Source: Fimenecus sp052298855 (GTDB taxonomy: Bacteria > Bacillota > Clostridia > Oscillospirales > Acutalibacteraceae). From it: 64,000 bases of DNA. The notes below the pieces were generated by a model that saw only the letters and a program-made list of their open reading frames with translations, had not been told where the DNA came from and searched no databases. Where the stretch lies: contig DAVZXP010000004.1 in assembly GCA_052298855.1 (NCBI GenBank), forward strand, positions 62,001-126,000, given 5' to 3'. A program made the position numbers and the translations under genes. Positions 7,831 through 17,120 of this stretch are shown in pieces (the stretch's first letter is position 1; every line of letters begins with the position of its first letter).

Positions 7831-8976
7831 TTATACCTCTTCGAAGTACGTATCAGGCTTACTCGGATTGAAACACTCGTTACACCACATAACAGTAACC
7901 ATATCGGTATCACCGAGATTTTCTATGTTATGAGTATAGCCTGTCGGAATATCGACAACTTCAAGGTTATCGCCCGAAACAAAGTATTCGTAAACCTTTT
8001 TTTCATCGATTTTACGGAAACGGATAACACCTTTTCCGCTGACAACAAGGAACTTTTCATTCTTTGTATGATGCCAATGCTGTCCTTTTGTAATACCCGG
8101 TTTTGAAATATTAACAGATACCTGACCTCTGTCGGCAGTTCTTAAAATCTCGGTAAACGAGCCTCTGTTATCTATATTCATTTTAAGCGGATAGGAAAAT
8201 TTGTCCGTGGGAAGATATGAAAGATATGTAGAATAGAGCTTCTTTGAAAAACTGCCCTCTGTCATATCGGGAACGCTCTTGTCCTCTCTCGACTGCTTGA
8301 AGGAATAAATCAAATCGACTATTTCACCGAGAGTTGTGTTATGTTCAACGGGAACTTTGCAATAATCTCCGTCTTTTGTTTCCGATCCGCAAAGTGCGTT
8401 TATGAGTTCGTTTACAACATCATCAATATACACGAGAGTCATTTTATGGCTTCTGTCATTGACTTGAATGGGCAAATCGTTTGCGATATTGTTGCAAAAT
8501 GTAGCAACTGCGCTGTTGTAATTCGGTCTGCACCATTTTCCGAAAACATTAGGGAAACGATAAACAAGCACCCTTGCGCCTGTTTCCTTTGAATAATCAA
8601 AGAATAAATCCTCGCCCGCTTTTTTGCTCTTTCCGTAAGGATTATCAAGCGCCGCTTGAGTCGAAGAAGAAAGCATTACAGGACAAGTGTTATTGTTTTT
8701 CTTCAATTCGTCAAGCAAGTCCGAAGCAAAGCCGAAATTCCCCGACATAAACTCGCTTTCGGTTTCGGGGCGGTTTACGCCTGCAAGGTTAAAGACAAAA
8801 TCGCAATCCTTACAGAACTCGGAAAGCATTGATTTATCTGTGTCTATATCGTATTCGTAAATTTCAATATCTTGGGTTAAAGGATAGGTTTTGTCCTTGC
8901 CGTATTTTATGTTTTCAAGCTCTGCAACAAGGTTTTTCCCTACAAATCCCTTTGCACCCGTAACAAGAATTTTCAT
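7831..8976 (-). CDS. capF: CapF-type bifunctional reductase/cupin (UDP-L-FucNAc synthesis)
   Basis: 381 residues with two domains: an N-terminal short-chain dehydrogenase domain starting MKILVTGAKGFVGKN (NADPH Rossmann G-x-x-G-x-x-G) and a C-terminal cupin domain with the metal-binding set 'KGQHWHHTKNEKF' and 'IPTGYTHNIEN'. This architecture is diagnostic of CapF/FnlB, which 3-epimerises the CapE product and reduces the 4-keto group. Its ATG immediately follows the capE stop. The gap to capG is 58 nt. Confidence 0.93.
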   Translation of the reverse strand: MKILVTGAKGFVGKNLVAELENIKYGKDKTYPLTQDIEIYEYDIDTDKSMLSEFCKDCDFVFNLAGVNRPETESEFMSGNFGFASDLLDELKKNNNTCPVMLSSSTQAALDNPYGKSKKAGEDLFFDYSKETGARVLVYRFPNVFGKWCRPNYNSAVATFCNNIANDLPIQVNDRSHKMTLVYIDDVVNELINALCGSETKDGDYCKVPVEHNTTLGEIVDLIYSFKQSREDKSVPDMTEGSFSKKLYSTYLSYLPTDKFSYPLKMNIDNRGSFTEILRTADRGQVSVNISKPGITKGQHWHHTKNEKFLVVSGKGVIRFRKIDEKKVYEYFVSGDNLEVVDIPTGYTHNIENLGDTDMVTVMWCNECFNPSKPDTYFEEV

Positions 8977-10014
8977 TTATTTCTCCATCTTTTCAAGCTC
9001 TTCACGAATGTATGCAAGTGAAAGCAATTTTTCCTTTACCTGCTCGACATTGAGAAGTTCTGTGTTATTTGAATTAAACTCTGTCAACGGATTGCGGTCT
9101 TTATCGCCGTCATTGAAATATTTATCGTAGTTAAGTGAACGCTTATCACAAGGCACACGGTAGAAATTGCCCATATCGGTAGCGTGAGCGCACTCCTCGT
9201 TTGTAAGGAGAGTTTCGTACATCTTTTCGCCGTGACGAATACCGATAACCTTAATTTCGGTTTCGGGGCAGAAAAGCTCTTTTACAGCCTCGGCAAGAAC
9301 ACCGATTGTGCAAGCAGGTGCTTTCTGAACAAGAATATCGCCCGAAACACCGTTTTCAAATGCGAACAGAACAAGGTCAACAGCCTCATCAAGCGACATA
9401 ATAAATCTTGTCATTTTAGGTTCTGTAATCGTAATCGGTTTACCCTCTTTTATCTGCTCAATCCAAAGCGGAATTACCGAGCCTCTTGAACACATAACAT
9501 TACCGTAACGGGTACAGCAAATTTTAGTCTTTTCGGGGCTTACGGTTCTCGACTTTGCAACGATTACCTTTTCCATCATAGCCTTTGAAGTACCCATTGC
9601 ATTTACAGGATAAGCGGCTTTATCGGTTGAAAGGCAAATTACGCTTTTAACACCCTCGTCAATAGCGGCGGTAAGCACATTATCCGTTCCGAGAACATTG
9701 GTTTTTACCGCTTCGATGGGGAAAAATTCACAAGACGGAACCTGCTTTAATGCTGCTGCGTGGAAGATATAATCAACGCCGTGCATAGCGTTTTTAACGG
9801 ACGCCAAATCTCTTACATCACCGATAAAGAACTTGATTTTATCGCTGACCTCAGGCATCTTCGCCTGGAACTCGTGGCGCATATCATCCTGCTTTTTCTC
9901 ATCTCTTGAAAGAATACGAATTTCGCCTATATCTGTCTGCAAAAATCTGTTGAGTACAGCATTGCCGAAAGAGCCTGTACCACCCGTAATCATAAGTGTT
10001 TTTCCGGAAAACAT
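8977..10014 (-). CDS. capE: CapE-type UDP-GlcNAc 4,6-dehydratase/5-epimerase
   Basis: 345 residues, first enzyme of UDP-L-FucNAc synthesis, inverting C5 while dehydrating UDP-GlcNAc. The NAD-binding motif is TGGTGSFGNAV, and catalytic-site motifs include LSTDKA and MGTSKAMMEK. In the latter a methionine stands where classical SDRs have tyrosine, as in CapE/FlaA1/PglF relatives. The C-terminus carries an added segment after about residue 280. It sits between the wzx flippase gene (upstream, 4-nt gap) and capF. Confidence 0.94.
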   Translation of the reverse strand: MFSGKTLMITGGTGSFGNAVLNRFLQTDIGEIRILSRDEKKQDDMRHEFQAKMPEVSDKIKFFIGDVRDLASVKNAMHGVDYIFHAAALKQVPSCEFFPIEAVKTNVLGTDNVLTAAIDEGVKSVICLSTDKAAYPVNAMGTSKAMMEKVIVAKSRTVSPEKTKICCTRYGNVMCSRGSVIPLWIEQIKEGKPITITEPKMTRFIMSLDEAVDLVLFAFENGVSGDILVQKAPACTIGVLAEAVKELFCPETEIKVIGIRHGEKMYETLLTNEECAHATDMGNFYRVPCDKRSLNYDKYFNDGDKDRNPLTEFNSNNTELLNVEQVKEKLLSLAYIREELEKMEK

Positions 10015-10018
10015 AATT

Positions 10019-11557
10019 TCACACTCTCTTTTTCAATAATTTATTTTTAACAATAACAATAACTGTTTGAAACGGCTTAGTTTTGCAATAGCATAACAAT
10101 AAAATTATACCTGCAAGCACCGAACAAGTCAACGCTTTAAGAATAAACTCAATATAACCGTTATCAAGTTCAATCATATTACAAGCCGTGTAACATATAC
10201 CTGTTGTTATAACACAAACTGCAAAATATACTATGTATTTTATAAAATAGGTTATAGGGCTTTTTTTCAAACCATACCTATAAAGCACATAAGGTTCAAC
10301 CCAAAGCGAAGTTGTAACCGTACTGATAAGCGTTCCCAAAAGCACACCCATCATTCCGAATTTTATCGCAAGAGGGATTGAAACCGCAAGGTTTATTATA
10401 GATTCTGCAATCGGCTTATGTCTGTCATACCAAAAAATTCCGAGTGCGTCTCGAACAGTCAATACGGGTTGCCTCATTCCAAGCAAATAAAAATTCACAA
10501 CGATAACCGAAACTGTTTTCATATCAAGCAACATATTCTCGCCAACCCAAAGTTTTACAAACGGATTGTATAGGACAAAAAGACATACACTTGAAAATCC
10601 GATAAGTATAGCGGACATCATATTCAAAGCGTCAAACACTTCAATTCGCCTTTTATAATTTTCACCCTGTGCGCCCAGATTGCCTACGCTTGCGGTTACG
10701 GATTGGAATAACATACTTATAACAGAAATTAAAGTATTCTTTATCAAGTAATAGTTAGAATAAAGTCCAACCGAGATTACATTTACACACTTTGCTATTA
10801 TAATATTGTCCGTACCGTTTACTACAACACCGCCTATTCGATGAGACGCCATTGCTGTAATATTTTTGAAAATTTCATTTTTCTTTTCTTTCGGCAAGCT
10901 TTCAGCAGTCTTGCTGTTTATGTAGGGGTATTTTTTGTTCACAAGCCTTGAAACAAAAATATTTTCTCCTACCGTACAGGCAATCATAATTATGAGATAA
11001 CTGAAATAATTATGCGTTGCCAACAAGAAAATTATCTGAAGAACATTCATCAAAAAGACTGATGCCTGATGAACAATATTTGAAATATACTGCCTTTGAT
11101 CTGCTATTAGAAGAGTCTTTTTATATACAAAGAAATATGAACTTGCGCTGTTTACCACAAACAAAACATAAATCAGCCTTATATGACTTATGTTCGGAAG
11201 TTCCTCAACAATAAATTGTAAGAACGGTGTCAGTGCAACTCCGATAACAAGCACTGCAACTCCGATAATATTATAAGTTGTCTTATAAAATTTCATTATT
11301 GAGTTTACGGTCTTTTCGTCATTATTTGCTATCGGTTTATAAAGTGTAAAGCATATGGCACTGCCTATTCCAAGTTCTGCAAGCGAAAGCATAGAAATAA
11401 TGTTTGAGAATACACCGTTAAGTCCAAGGTACTCTGCCGATAAAATTCTTACAAATATCGCCCTCGAAGCAAATACGATAAGAAAATTTATCATCTGTGC
11501 AATAACGGTATATTTTATATTCCTTATTGAATTGTCAATTCGGGAATTGTTGTTCAT
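10019..11557 (-). CDS. wzx: Wzx-type polysaccharide flippase
   Basis: A 512-residue MATE/MVF-superfamily membrane protein with about 12-14 hydrophobic segments, matching O-antigen/capsule repeat-unit flippases of the RfbX/PST type. The N-terminal 'RAIFVRILSAEYLGLNGVF' is characteristic of PST flippases in Firmicutes. It would move undecaprenyl-PP-linked repeat units across the membrane to the polymerase encoded two genes upstream. The sequence of such proteins is poorly conserved, so the call rests on topology and context. Confidence 0.88.
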   Translation of the reverse strand: MNNNSRIDNSIRNIKYTVIAQMINFLIVFASRAIFVRILSAEYLGLNGVFSNIISMLSLAELGIGSAICFTLYKPIANNDEKTVNSIMKFYKTTYNIIGVAVLVIGVALTPFLQFIVEELPNISHIRLIYVLFVVNSASSYFFVYKKTLLIADQRQYISNIVHQASVFLMNVLQIIFLLATHNYFSYLIIMIACTVGENIFVSRLVNKKYPYINSKTAESLPKEKKNEIFKNITAMASHRIGGVVVNGTDNIIIAKCVNVISVGLYSNYYLIKNTLISVISMLFQSVTASVGNLGAQGENYKRRIEVFDALNMMSAILIGFSSVCLFVLYNPFVKLWVGENMLLDMKTVSVIVVNFYLLGMRQPVLTVRDALGIFWYDRHKPIAESIINLAVSIPLAIKFGMMGVLLGTLISTVTTSLWVEPYVLYRYGLKKSPITYFIKYIVYFAVCVITTGICYTACNMIELDNGYIEFILKALTCSVLAGIILLLCYCKTKPFQTVIVIVKNKLLKKRV

Positions 11558-11569
11558 TATACTCTCCGC

Positions 11570-12388
11570 TTATCTCATGTTATAAAGAATTTCGTTGATT
11601 TTATTTTTAAATCTTCTTACATTCTTCATAGATTTCATTTTGTTTACTTTCTTTTGCTGTTCGGCAGTTAAATCGGAATAATATGCGGACATAATTGCTT
11701 CCTTTGTACTTCTTATTTCCTCATAACTTCTTTGAGACAGACCAAAATTTTTCTGTCTGTACGCCGTACCATAATCAAAATTACAGTAGAACTCTGCATT
11801 TTTAGCAAGGCGAATTAAAAAGTCGTAATCTTCAAACAGGCACATTTTTTCATTATAAAGTCCGCTTTTAATCGCAAGTTCTTTTGAAAAAACACAATCT
11901 CTCATTAGCGTTTTTGTTATGCTTTCGGACAAAAGAGGAAGCAAAATATCTCCTTGGAAATATTCATTTTTAGGGTAATCCAATTTTCTTATGATATTGT
12001 CGTTCTCATCGCAATAAACAATCTTTGAGTAGGCTACCACGCTCTTATCCGGATGGTGTGAAATAACATCCAATTCCTTTTCAAGTTTAGTGCTTTCGTA
12101 ATAAAAATCATCCGCATCGAGAGTTGTGACATACTCACTTGTCGCCGCAGAAATTCCGACATTTCGTGCATGAGATACTCCGCCGTTTTTCTCTAAAAAT
12201 ATCGGCTTAATATTTGGATTCTTTAGTGCAAAGTCTTTTATAATATCTCTTGAAGCGTCTTTTGAACAATCATCTACAACAATTATTTCATCAATGACTA
12301 TGCTTTGAGACAACACACTTTCAAGACATTTGTTTAAAAATCTCTCATTGTTATAATTCGGAATTACAACCGAAATTGACATACTCAT
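11570..12388 (-). CDS. Family 2 glycosyltransferase
   Basis: 272 residues with a GT-A fold: VVIPNYNNERFL at the N-terminus, VVDDCSKDASRDI, and the nucleotide-sugar/metal motif TLDADDFY (about residues 93-100). The C-terminal half carries 'LFEDYDFLIRLAKNAEFY', a GT2 ED-type motif. It would add one sugar of the repeat unit on the cytoplasmic face of the membrane. The donor cannot be read from sequence. Its start overlaps the last base of the upstream polymerase gene. Confidence 0.88.
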   Translation of the reverse strand: MSMSISVVIPNYNNERFLNKCLESVLSQSIVIDEIIVVDDCSKDASRDIIKDFALKNPNIKPIFLEKNGGVSHARNVGISAATSEYVTTLDADDFYYESTKLEKELDVISHHPDKSVVAYSKIVYCDENDNIIRKLDYPKNEYFQGDILLPLLSESITKTLMRDCVFSKELAIKSGLYNEKMCLFEDYDFLIRLAKNAEFYCNFDYGTAYRQKNFGLSQRSYEEIRSTKEAIMSAYYSDLTAEQQKKVNKMKSMKNVRRFKNKINEILYNMR

Positions 12389-13680
12389 TACTCCTTATTT
12401 ATCTTGTCGGAACTTAAAAGAAACGCTGTTAAAAAATTGGCAACTATGAAAGAGGTCTTAAATGGCAACCACATCATAGGACTTTCAACAATAATAAGCA
12501 TTGCGAGAATATAAAGCGCAAAGTTTTTATAAGTAAAATTTTTGCGCTTTCTTAAGTCTGCTATAAAAGTGTATATCGCAAGCAACGCAGGTCCTATTAT
12601 CAAGCCAAAGCGTCTGTAGTCCGATATAAAGAAATAGTACATTGTGGGCATTGCATTATATGACAACTTTCCTATGTGGAAAAATTCGCTGAGTATAGTT
12701 CCCAATGCGTTCTGGGTTATATCGACACGTGTTATGCCCAAATATCTTCCAATCATAATAAACGGATCGAGCAGTCCCGCAAAAGTCGCTCTGCCGAAAA
12801 GCTTTTTCGGATAGTACAAACCATATTTCTGCATAATTCCCAAATATGAAAAAGATCCTGTAAAATTCGATAACAGTGTTACCAAAGCATTTCCTTCAAA
12901 CAAACTGCTTTGTCCTGCTCTGAGAACCGTAACATATGTTGCGCCCACAATCGCAATTGCAAGCAAACCATACATCATACGCTTTTTACGCTTTTGACTT
13001 TTAGAAAGTTTAATTCTCTTACGCTTTGTATGTGTGTGAAGATACGCAAGTAATATACATAATCCAAGCTCAAAAACAATCATTCGTCCGCCGCTTATTA
13101 ACATTCTTAAAATCAAGTTTATAAACATCAGCGAAAGAGTAAACGGCTTATATTTTCTATCAAATAAATTTATTGCAAATATCGTTGAGTTGACATAAAG
13201 CATCGGGTCAAAAAGGAACATTACCATATTATATTCAAATGTTGAGTCGAAGTTTTCTGTCGAATAATAATACCCTCTGACGAAAAGATAAGCATCCGCA
13301 GACAAACCGAATTTTTCAATTAAGCGAACGCCCTTATACACATAATAAACAAACATTATGATATTAAGAGTAAGCACTAATATGTATTTTACTTTATTGG
13401 TAATTATTTTTTTATGAGATCTTGATTTATAGCGTAATATTGACTGTCTCTCGCCAAAATTAAGCAATCCTAACATAAGGTTAAACGAAATTCCTCCGAT
13501 AAGGAAAAATTTGTAAATCTTTCCTTCGGGAATTGTAATACCCAAAATTCCGGACGTTGATATTGCTATGAGCACAGTCCATATTAAATTAAACATTACT
13601 GTAGGTCTGCTCAGTTTACGGTGTATCGAAAATGACACAAGCAAAAATACAGCGTAAATTATAAGTGTTATTACTGCCAT
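12388..13680 (-). CDS. wzy: Wzy-like repeat-unit polymerase
   Basis: A 430-residue polytopic membrane protein with about ten hydrophobic helices and a large loop, typical of oligosaccharide repeat-unit polymerases. The segment 'MLISGGRMIVFELGL' resembles the conserved SGGR/T-like motif in O-antigen polymerase relatives. It lies next to GT and flippase genes, which is the usual setting. Wzy proteins are very divergent, so this is a topology-plus-context call. It shares single-base start/stop overlaps with both neighbouring genes. Confidence 0.8.
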   Translation of the reverse strand: MAVITLIIYAVFLLVSFSIHRKLSRPTVMFNLIWTVLIAISTSGILGITIPEGKIYKFFLIGGISFNLMLGLLNFGERQSILRYKSRSHKKIITNKVKYILVLTLNIIMFVYYVYKGVRLIEKFGLSADAYLFVRGYYYSTENFDSTFEYNMVMFLFDPMLYVNSTIFAINLFDRKYKPFTLSLMFINLILRMLISGGRMIVFELGLCILLAYLHTHTKRKRIKLSKSQKRKKRMMYGLLAIAIVGATYVTVLRAGQSSLFEGNALVTLLSNFTGSFSYLGIMQKYGLYYPKKLFGRATFAGLLDPFIMIGRYLGITRVDITQNALGTILSEFFHIGKLSYNAMPTMYYFFISDYRRFGLIIGPALLAIYTFIADLRKRKNFTYKNFALYILAMLIIVESPMMWLPFKTSFIVANFLTAFLLSSDKINKE

Positions 13681-14891
13681 CAGTTAACCTCTGCTTCTAA
13701 TAATTCAAGGATTTTTTTCGTTTGCGATTTTGGATTTTTATATTCTCTTACAAAATCACCGGCTTGCCTACCAAAAGCTCTAAGCTCGTCCTCATCAGAA
13801 CAAAGCACGGAATCGATTGTTTCTGCAAGTGCTTTAGCGGAAGCATTTTTCGGAGATATTGTGTATTTTTTGTATTCTTTTGGAATACCGTCAAGCATAT
13901 AGGCTATGACAGGTCTGTCTGACATTAAATATTCCAAATTTTTTGAAGGGAATGAATACTTTGCGGAAGCAATTGTATTATCTCTCGGGTTTACAAGTGC
14001 AAACGCCTGTTGCTGTATTTTATGTAGTTCTTGCGTCCCTACGCTTCCCATATATTCAATTCTTGAATCCGTTTCCTCGGCACTTTTCAGCGCTTCAACC
14101 GCATCACCGTTTCCATAAAATCTAAACTTAACATTTTTATATTCAACCAGTTTTATCGCTTCAAGAAGCTTGCCCACTCCATAATTAAAATTGATTCCGC
14201 CTGAATAGACAATCGTTTTTATTTCAGAATTGACATACGCTTCCCTATCGTAATTTGACGGGACAATTCCCTCCATCACTTTGAAAGGCCTGTTATATAC
14301 ATTTATTTGCTTATTCATATACTCCGTAAGCAACACAAATGAATCTATACACTCAAGATTTTTTTCAAATTGCGCTTTTGAGTAAAATGAGCTAAGTCTG
14401 TGATGTAAGTTGCTTTTGGCACCTACACCCATAAATTGCGGCAAATCGGGAATTGCAAGGCAAGCGTTTATGTTATATGTTTTTTTCAGTTTTTTAATAG
14501 CTCTCATAAATGGGAAATACGCAGGATATACAAAAATTTTTACCGTTTCTCCCTCTTTATAATTAGCTTTAATATAGCTTGAAACCGCTTTAATTATTGA
14601 ATTAGATTTTGAATTGAACGCCAAAATCTTATTTCGGATATATGAAAGATTATAATTCTCTCCATATTTGCCGTCAAAAGTATATGCTTCGGTTCTTTCA
14701 AAATTCAAAATACCTGCCGGCAAAAATGAACAGTTGAAAACGGTAACCTTAACACCGTTTTCTTCTAATCCGTTTATTATACTTTTTTGCAGCATATCGG
14801 CAGCGGCCTGTGGAATTGCACCATATTGCTCCATTGTTTCCTGATATTTACACTCAGGAACTATACCGCCTATAAAAATAATCTCGTTCAT
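13680..14891 (-). CDS. GT4-like glycosyltransferase
   Basis: 403 residues with a GT-B layout. The N-terminal half has 'NEIIFIGGIVPECKYQET' and a mid-protein 'LVVxYPAY'-like acceptor domain. The C-terminal donor domain shows IVYSGGINFNYGVGKLL, FYGNGDAVEAL and 'NPRDNTIASAKYSFPSKNLEYL', the last corresponding to the nucleotide-binding E-x7-E region of GT4 enzymes. It lacks an obvious membrane helix. Donor and acceptor are unknown. It is followed without gap by the polymerase gene. Confidence 0.82.
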   Translation of the reverse strand: MNEIIFIGGIVPECKYQETMEQYGAIPQAAADMLQKSIINGLEENGVKVTVFNCSFLPAGILNFERTEAYTFDGKYGENYNLSYIRNKILAFNSKSNSIIKAVSSYIKANYKEGETVKIFVYPAYFPFMRAIKKLKKTYNINACLAIPDLPQFMGVGAKSNLHHRLSSFYSKAQFEKNLECIDSFVLLTEYMNKQINVYNRPFKVMEGIVPSNYDREAYVNSEIKTIVYSGGINFNYGVGKLLEAIKLVEYKNVKFRFYGNGDAVEALKSAEETDSRIEYMGSVGTQELHKIQQQAFALVNPRDNTIASAKYSFPSKNLEYLMSDRPVIAYMLDGIPKEYKKYTISPKNASAKALAETIDSVLCSDEDELRAFGRQAGDFVREYKNPKSQTKKILELLEAEVN

Positions 14892-14942
14892 AGTTTCCTT
14901 TTCCGTTAGTTTAAGCCTTCCGTTTTTCTTTACTCAACCTGC

Positions 14943-16202
14943 TTATTTTTCTATGCAATCCGCAAGTGTTTTTTGAATATCTTTTATTTCAAAAGATTTT
15001 TTACCGTACAACCATGATTTTTCGCTGTATGTATCAATTAGATTTTCATCATTTATAAGTAAAGCTAATTTTTCATATATTTCATCGTTACTTTTTGCAA
15101 CAATCGCCGCATCATTTTTTATGAGACAATCTATCGAAGCCGCATTTTCGGGACCTACCGCAAAAATACATTTTGCACTGTGAAAACAATCGACAAGTTT
15201 TGTTGAAAATGAGTGATGAATAAGATTGAAATATCGTTTTTCAAAACTTTCGGCATGAACTAATATATCCGCTTTTTGTTGAAGTTCTTGCACCTTTTGT
15301 GCCGAAACTTCGCCCATAAAGAAAGAACTTTTTGAATCTGCAATTTCTGATTTCTGCTCATTCGTCAAAGGCGTAGCAGAGTAAATTCTAAGCACCGCCT
15401 TTTTTTCATTCTCATTGATTTTAGCGAGAGCCTTTGAGATATGCGAAATAGTTTCCCATCTCCCAAGAGCAAGATTTCCCGCATATAAAATTTCAAGAGG
15501 CGAATTATGTGCTTCTGTTATATTTTCTTTTTTTGAAAAATCCGCACCTTTTGTTATGACCTTACATTCTTTTGAAAATGATTTTTCGTAATCTTTCTTT
15601 TGAATATCCGATATTACAAATAAATCCGAAGCCATTGCAGCTGTTTTTCTCATCTTCTTTCGATGGAAAAAATGTATTGTACGCAAAAGCGGAGATTTTG
15701 AATAAGGATAGCTGTAATTGTCATCCCAAGCGTATAAAACAACCCTTGCACCGGAAATTTTCTTCGCATAAGCAATAATATCGCTAAGCGCCGGTGAGCT
15801 GTTGAGAACAGAAAAAATGATGTCGGGCTTTACTTCTTTTATATAATTCTCCAACTTTTTGTTTTTCCACGGTGCAAGCTTCCAAACCATATCCCTTGCG
15901 ACATATTTTAAAGGAGATTGGTTGAGTTTTACCGCCGTTTCAAAACTCTTTGTAGCGCACTCGTCTTGAGAAGTAATTGTATGATTTTCAATTTTTTCTC
16001 CGATTTTTTTACTGCTAAATATGTTTTTGACAAGTTGCGTTTCCGAAATGCGAAAAGCACCTTTTATTTTTTTGTCAGGATAACCCGTTCTGCTGTAAAT
16101 GCTATAAAACTCCGCATTATAACCTTCAAACAAATTTAAAAATGTATTTCCTATGCTTGTTTGTCGGTTAATTGGGGAATTTGAAATAAACAGTATTTTC
16201 AT
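14943..16202 (-). CDS. GT4-like glycosyltransferase
   Basis: 419 residues, GT-B fold. The N-terminus 'MKILFISNSPINRQTSIG' has a Rossmann-like strand, and the donor domain begins near 'LEILYAGNLALGRWET' with 'FMGEVSAQKVQELQQKADILVH' further on. The terminal E-x7-E type motif is less clear (SFSTKLVDCFHSAK), in line with divergent GT4 members. The AT content of this gene and its neighbour is slightly higher than that of the housekeeping genes by eye, common for polysaccharide loci. Substrate unknown. Confidence 0.8.
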   Translation of the reverse strand: MKILFISNSPINRQTSIGNTFLNLFEGYNAEFYSIYSRTGYPDKKIKGAFRISETQLVKNIFSSKKIGEKIENHTITSQDECATKSFETAVKLNQSPLKYVARDMVWKLAPWKNKKLENYIKEVKPDIIFSVLNSSPALSDIIAYAKKISGARVVLYAWDDNYSYPYSKSPLLRTIHFFHRKKMRKTAAMASDLFVISDIQKKDYEKSFSKECKVITKGADFSKKENITEAHNSPLEILYAGNLALGRWETISHISKALAKINENEKKAVLRIYSATPLTNEQKSEIADSKSSFFMGEVSAQKVQELQQKADILVHAESFEKRYFNLIHHSFSTKLVDCFHSAKCIFAVGPENAASIDCLIKNDAAIVAKSNDEIYEKLALLINDENLIDTYSEKSWLYGKKSFEIKDIQKTLADCIEK

Positions 16203-16217
16203 TATTATTCCTTACTA

Positions 16218-17120
16218 TTATTTTGTATCAATATCAATCAAATTACCGAGTTTTGTTTCCCATTCCACAGGATAAAAGCGATTAAATCCTCCGCCGTGGA
16301 AAAATGTAAATTCACTGAAATAGATTTTTCCGCCTATTTCAAACAGGTCTATTCTTACAAATTTCATTCCTGCCGACAACTTCTTTGCAATCTCTTTCAT
16401 CTCATCAAATTTCTCGGGCTTTTCAATAATCTTTCCCGATTGCGGATGAATGTTTGTAATGTCAAGGTGGTTGAAATCCATATCATAAAAATCGAATTTG
16501 ACGTCAGTTGCACGGTCTGTTGCGATAAACATTATCTCGGGTTTTCCGTTAAAGCAAAAGAACTTGTAATCCTTTATTCCGCCCTCGTTACCCGACGGAT
16601 CTTTCATAAACTCCTCAGCAAAGATATATCTGTCAATATTTTTATAACAAGGCTCTCTGCCATAATCGTAAAAGTCCTGTTTCAATCTTGAATTATAAAA
16701 TTTACGCAAAGACTCTAAATCTTCCTTTGTAAGTTCTGACTTATTGCGAATTACATTAACACTGCCCGAATCATGATTGCATTTTAAAACAAAAGCTTCC
16801 GGAAGTTTGTCAAAGTCAATGTCGTCAAAACTTTTCCATTTATCAATTATCGGAAACATATAGCCGTCTCCGAGCTTTTCTTTGATAATGTCACGGACTT
16901 TTATTTTGTCGGTATAATCACGGTATTTTGTATAATCCTCGTTGAGCTTTAACCACTGCTGTTTTTCATTAAAATATGTAGGATGCTTTAAATTCAGTTT
17001 TTCTCCTGTTGCCGCCCAATAATATAAGCTAATATACAGCGGTGTAGGTACAAATCTCAATGAGCGTGTAATAAAATGTCTTGCACCTCTTGATTTAACT
17101 ATGCTTTTCATTGTTCCCAT
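16218..17120 (-). CDS. TupA-like ATP-grasp ligase
   Basis: 300 residues matching the TupA-like ATP-grasp family: 'HPTYFNEKQQWLKL', 'DKIKVRDIIKEKLG', 'FVLKCNHDSGS', 'RYIFAEEFM', 'DYKFFCFNGKP' and a C-terminal metal/ATP segment with 'VRIDLFEIGGKIYFSEFTF'. TupA of alkaliphilic Bacillus takes part in teichuronopeptide synthesis, linking amino-acid polymers to a uronic-acid polysaccharide. ATP-grasp enzymes form acyl-phosphate intermediates on carboxylates. In this operon, which also makes a UDP-uronate, it may join an amino acid or amine to the polymer carboxylate. The start at 17120 was chosen for AAGGAG 8 nt upstream and the TAATG overlap with the epimerase stop. Confidence 0.85.
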   Translation of the reverse strand: MGTMKSIVKSRGARHFITRSLRFVPTPLYISLYYWAATGEKLNLKHPTYFNEKQQWLKLNEDYTKYRDYTDKIKVRDIIKEKLGDGYMFPIIDKWKSFDDIDFDKLPEAFVLKCNHDSGSVNVIRNKSELTKEDLESLRKFYNSRLKQDFYDYGREPCYKNIDRYIFAEEFMKDPSGNEGGIKDYKFFCFNGKPEIMFIATDRATDVKFDFYDMDFNHLDITNIHPQSGKIIEKPEKFDEMKEIAKKLSAGMKFVRIDLFEIGGKIYFSEFTFFHGGGFNRFYPVEWETKLGNLIDIDTK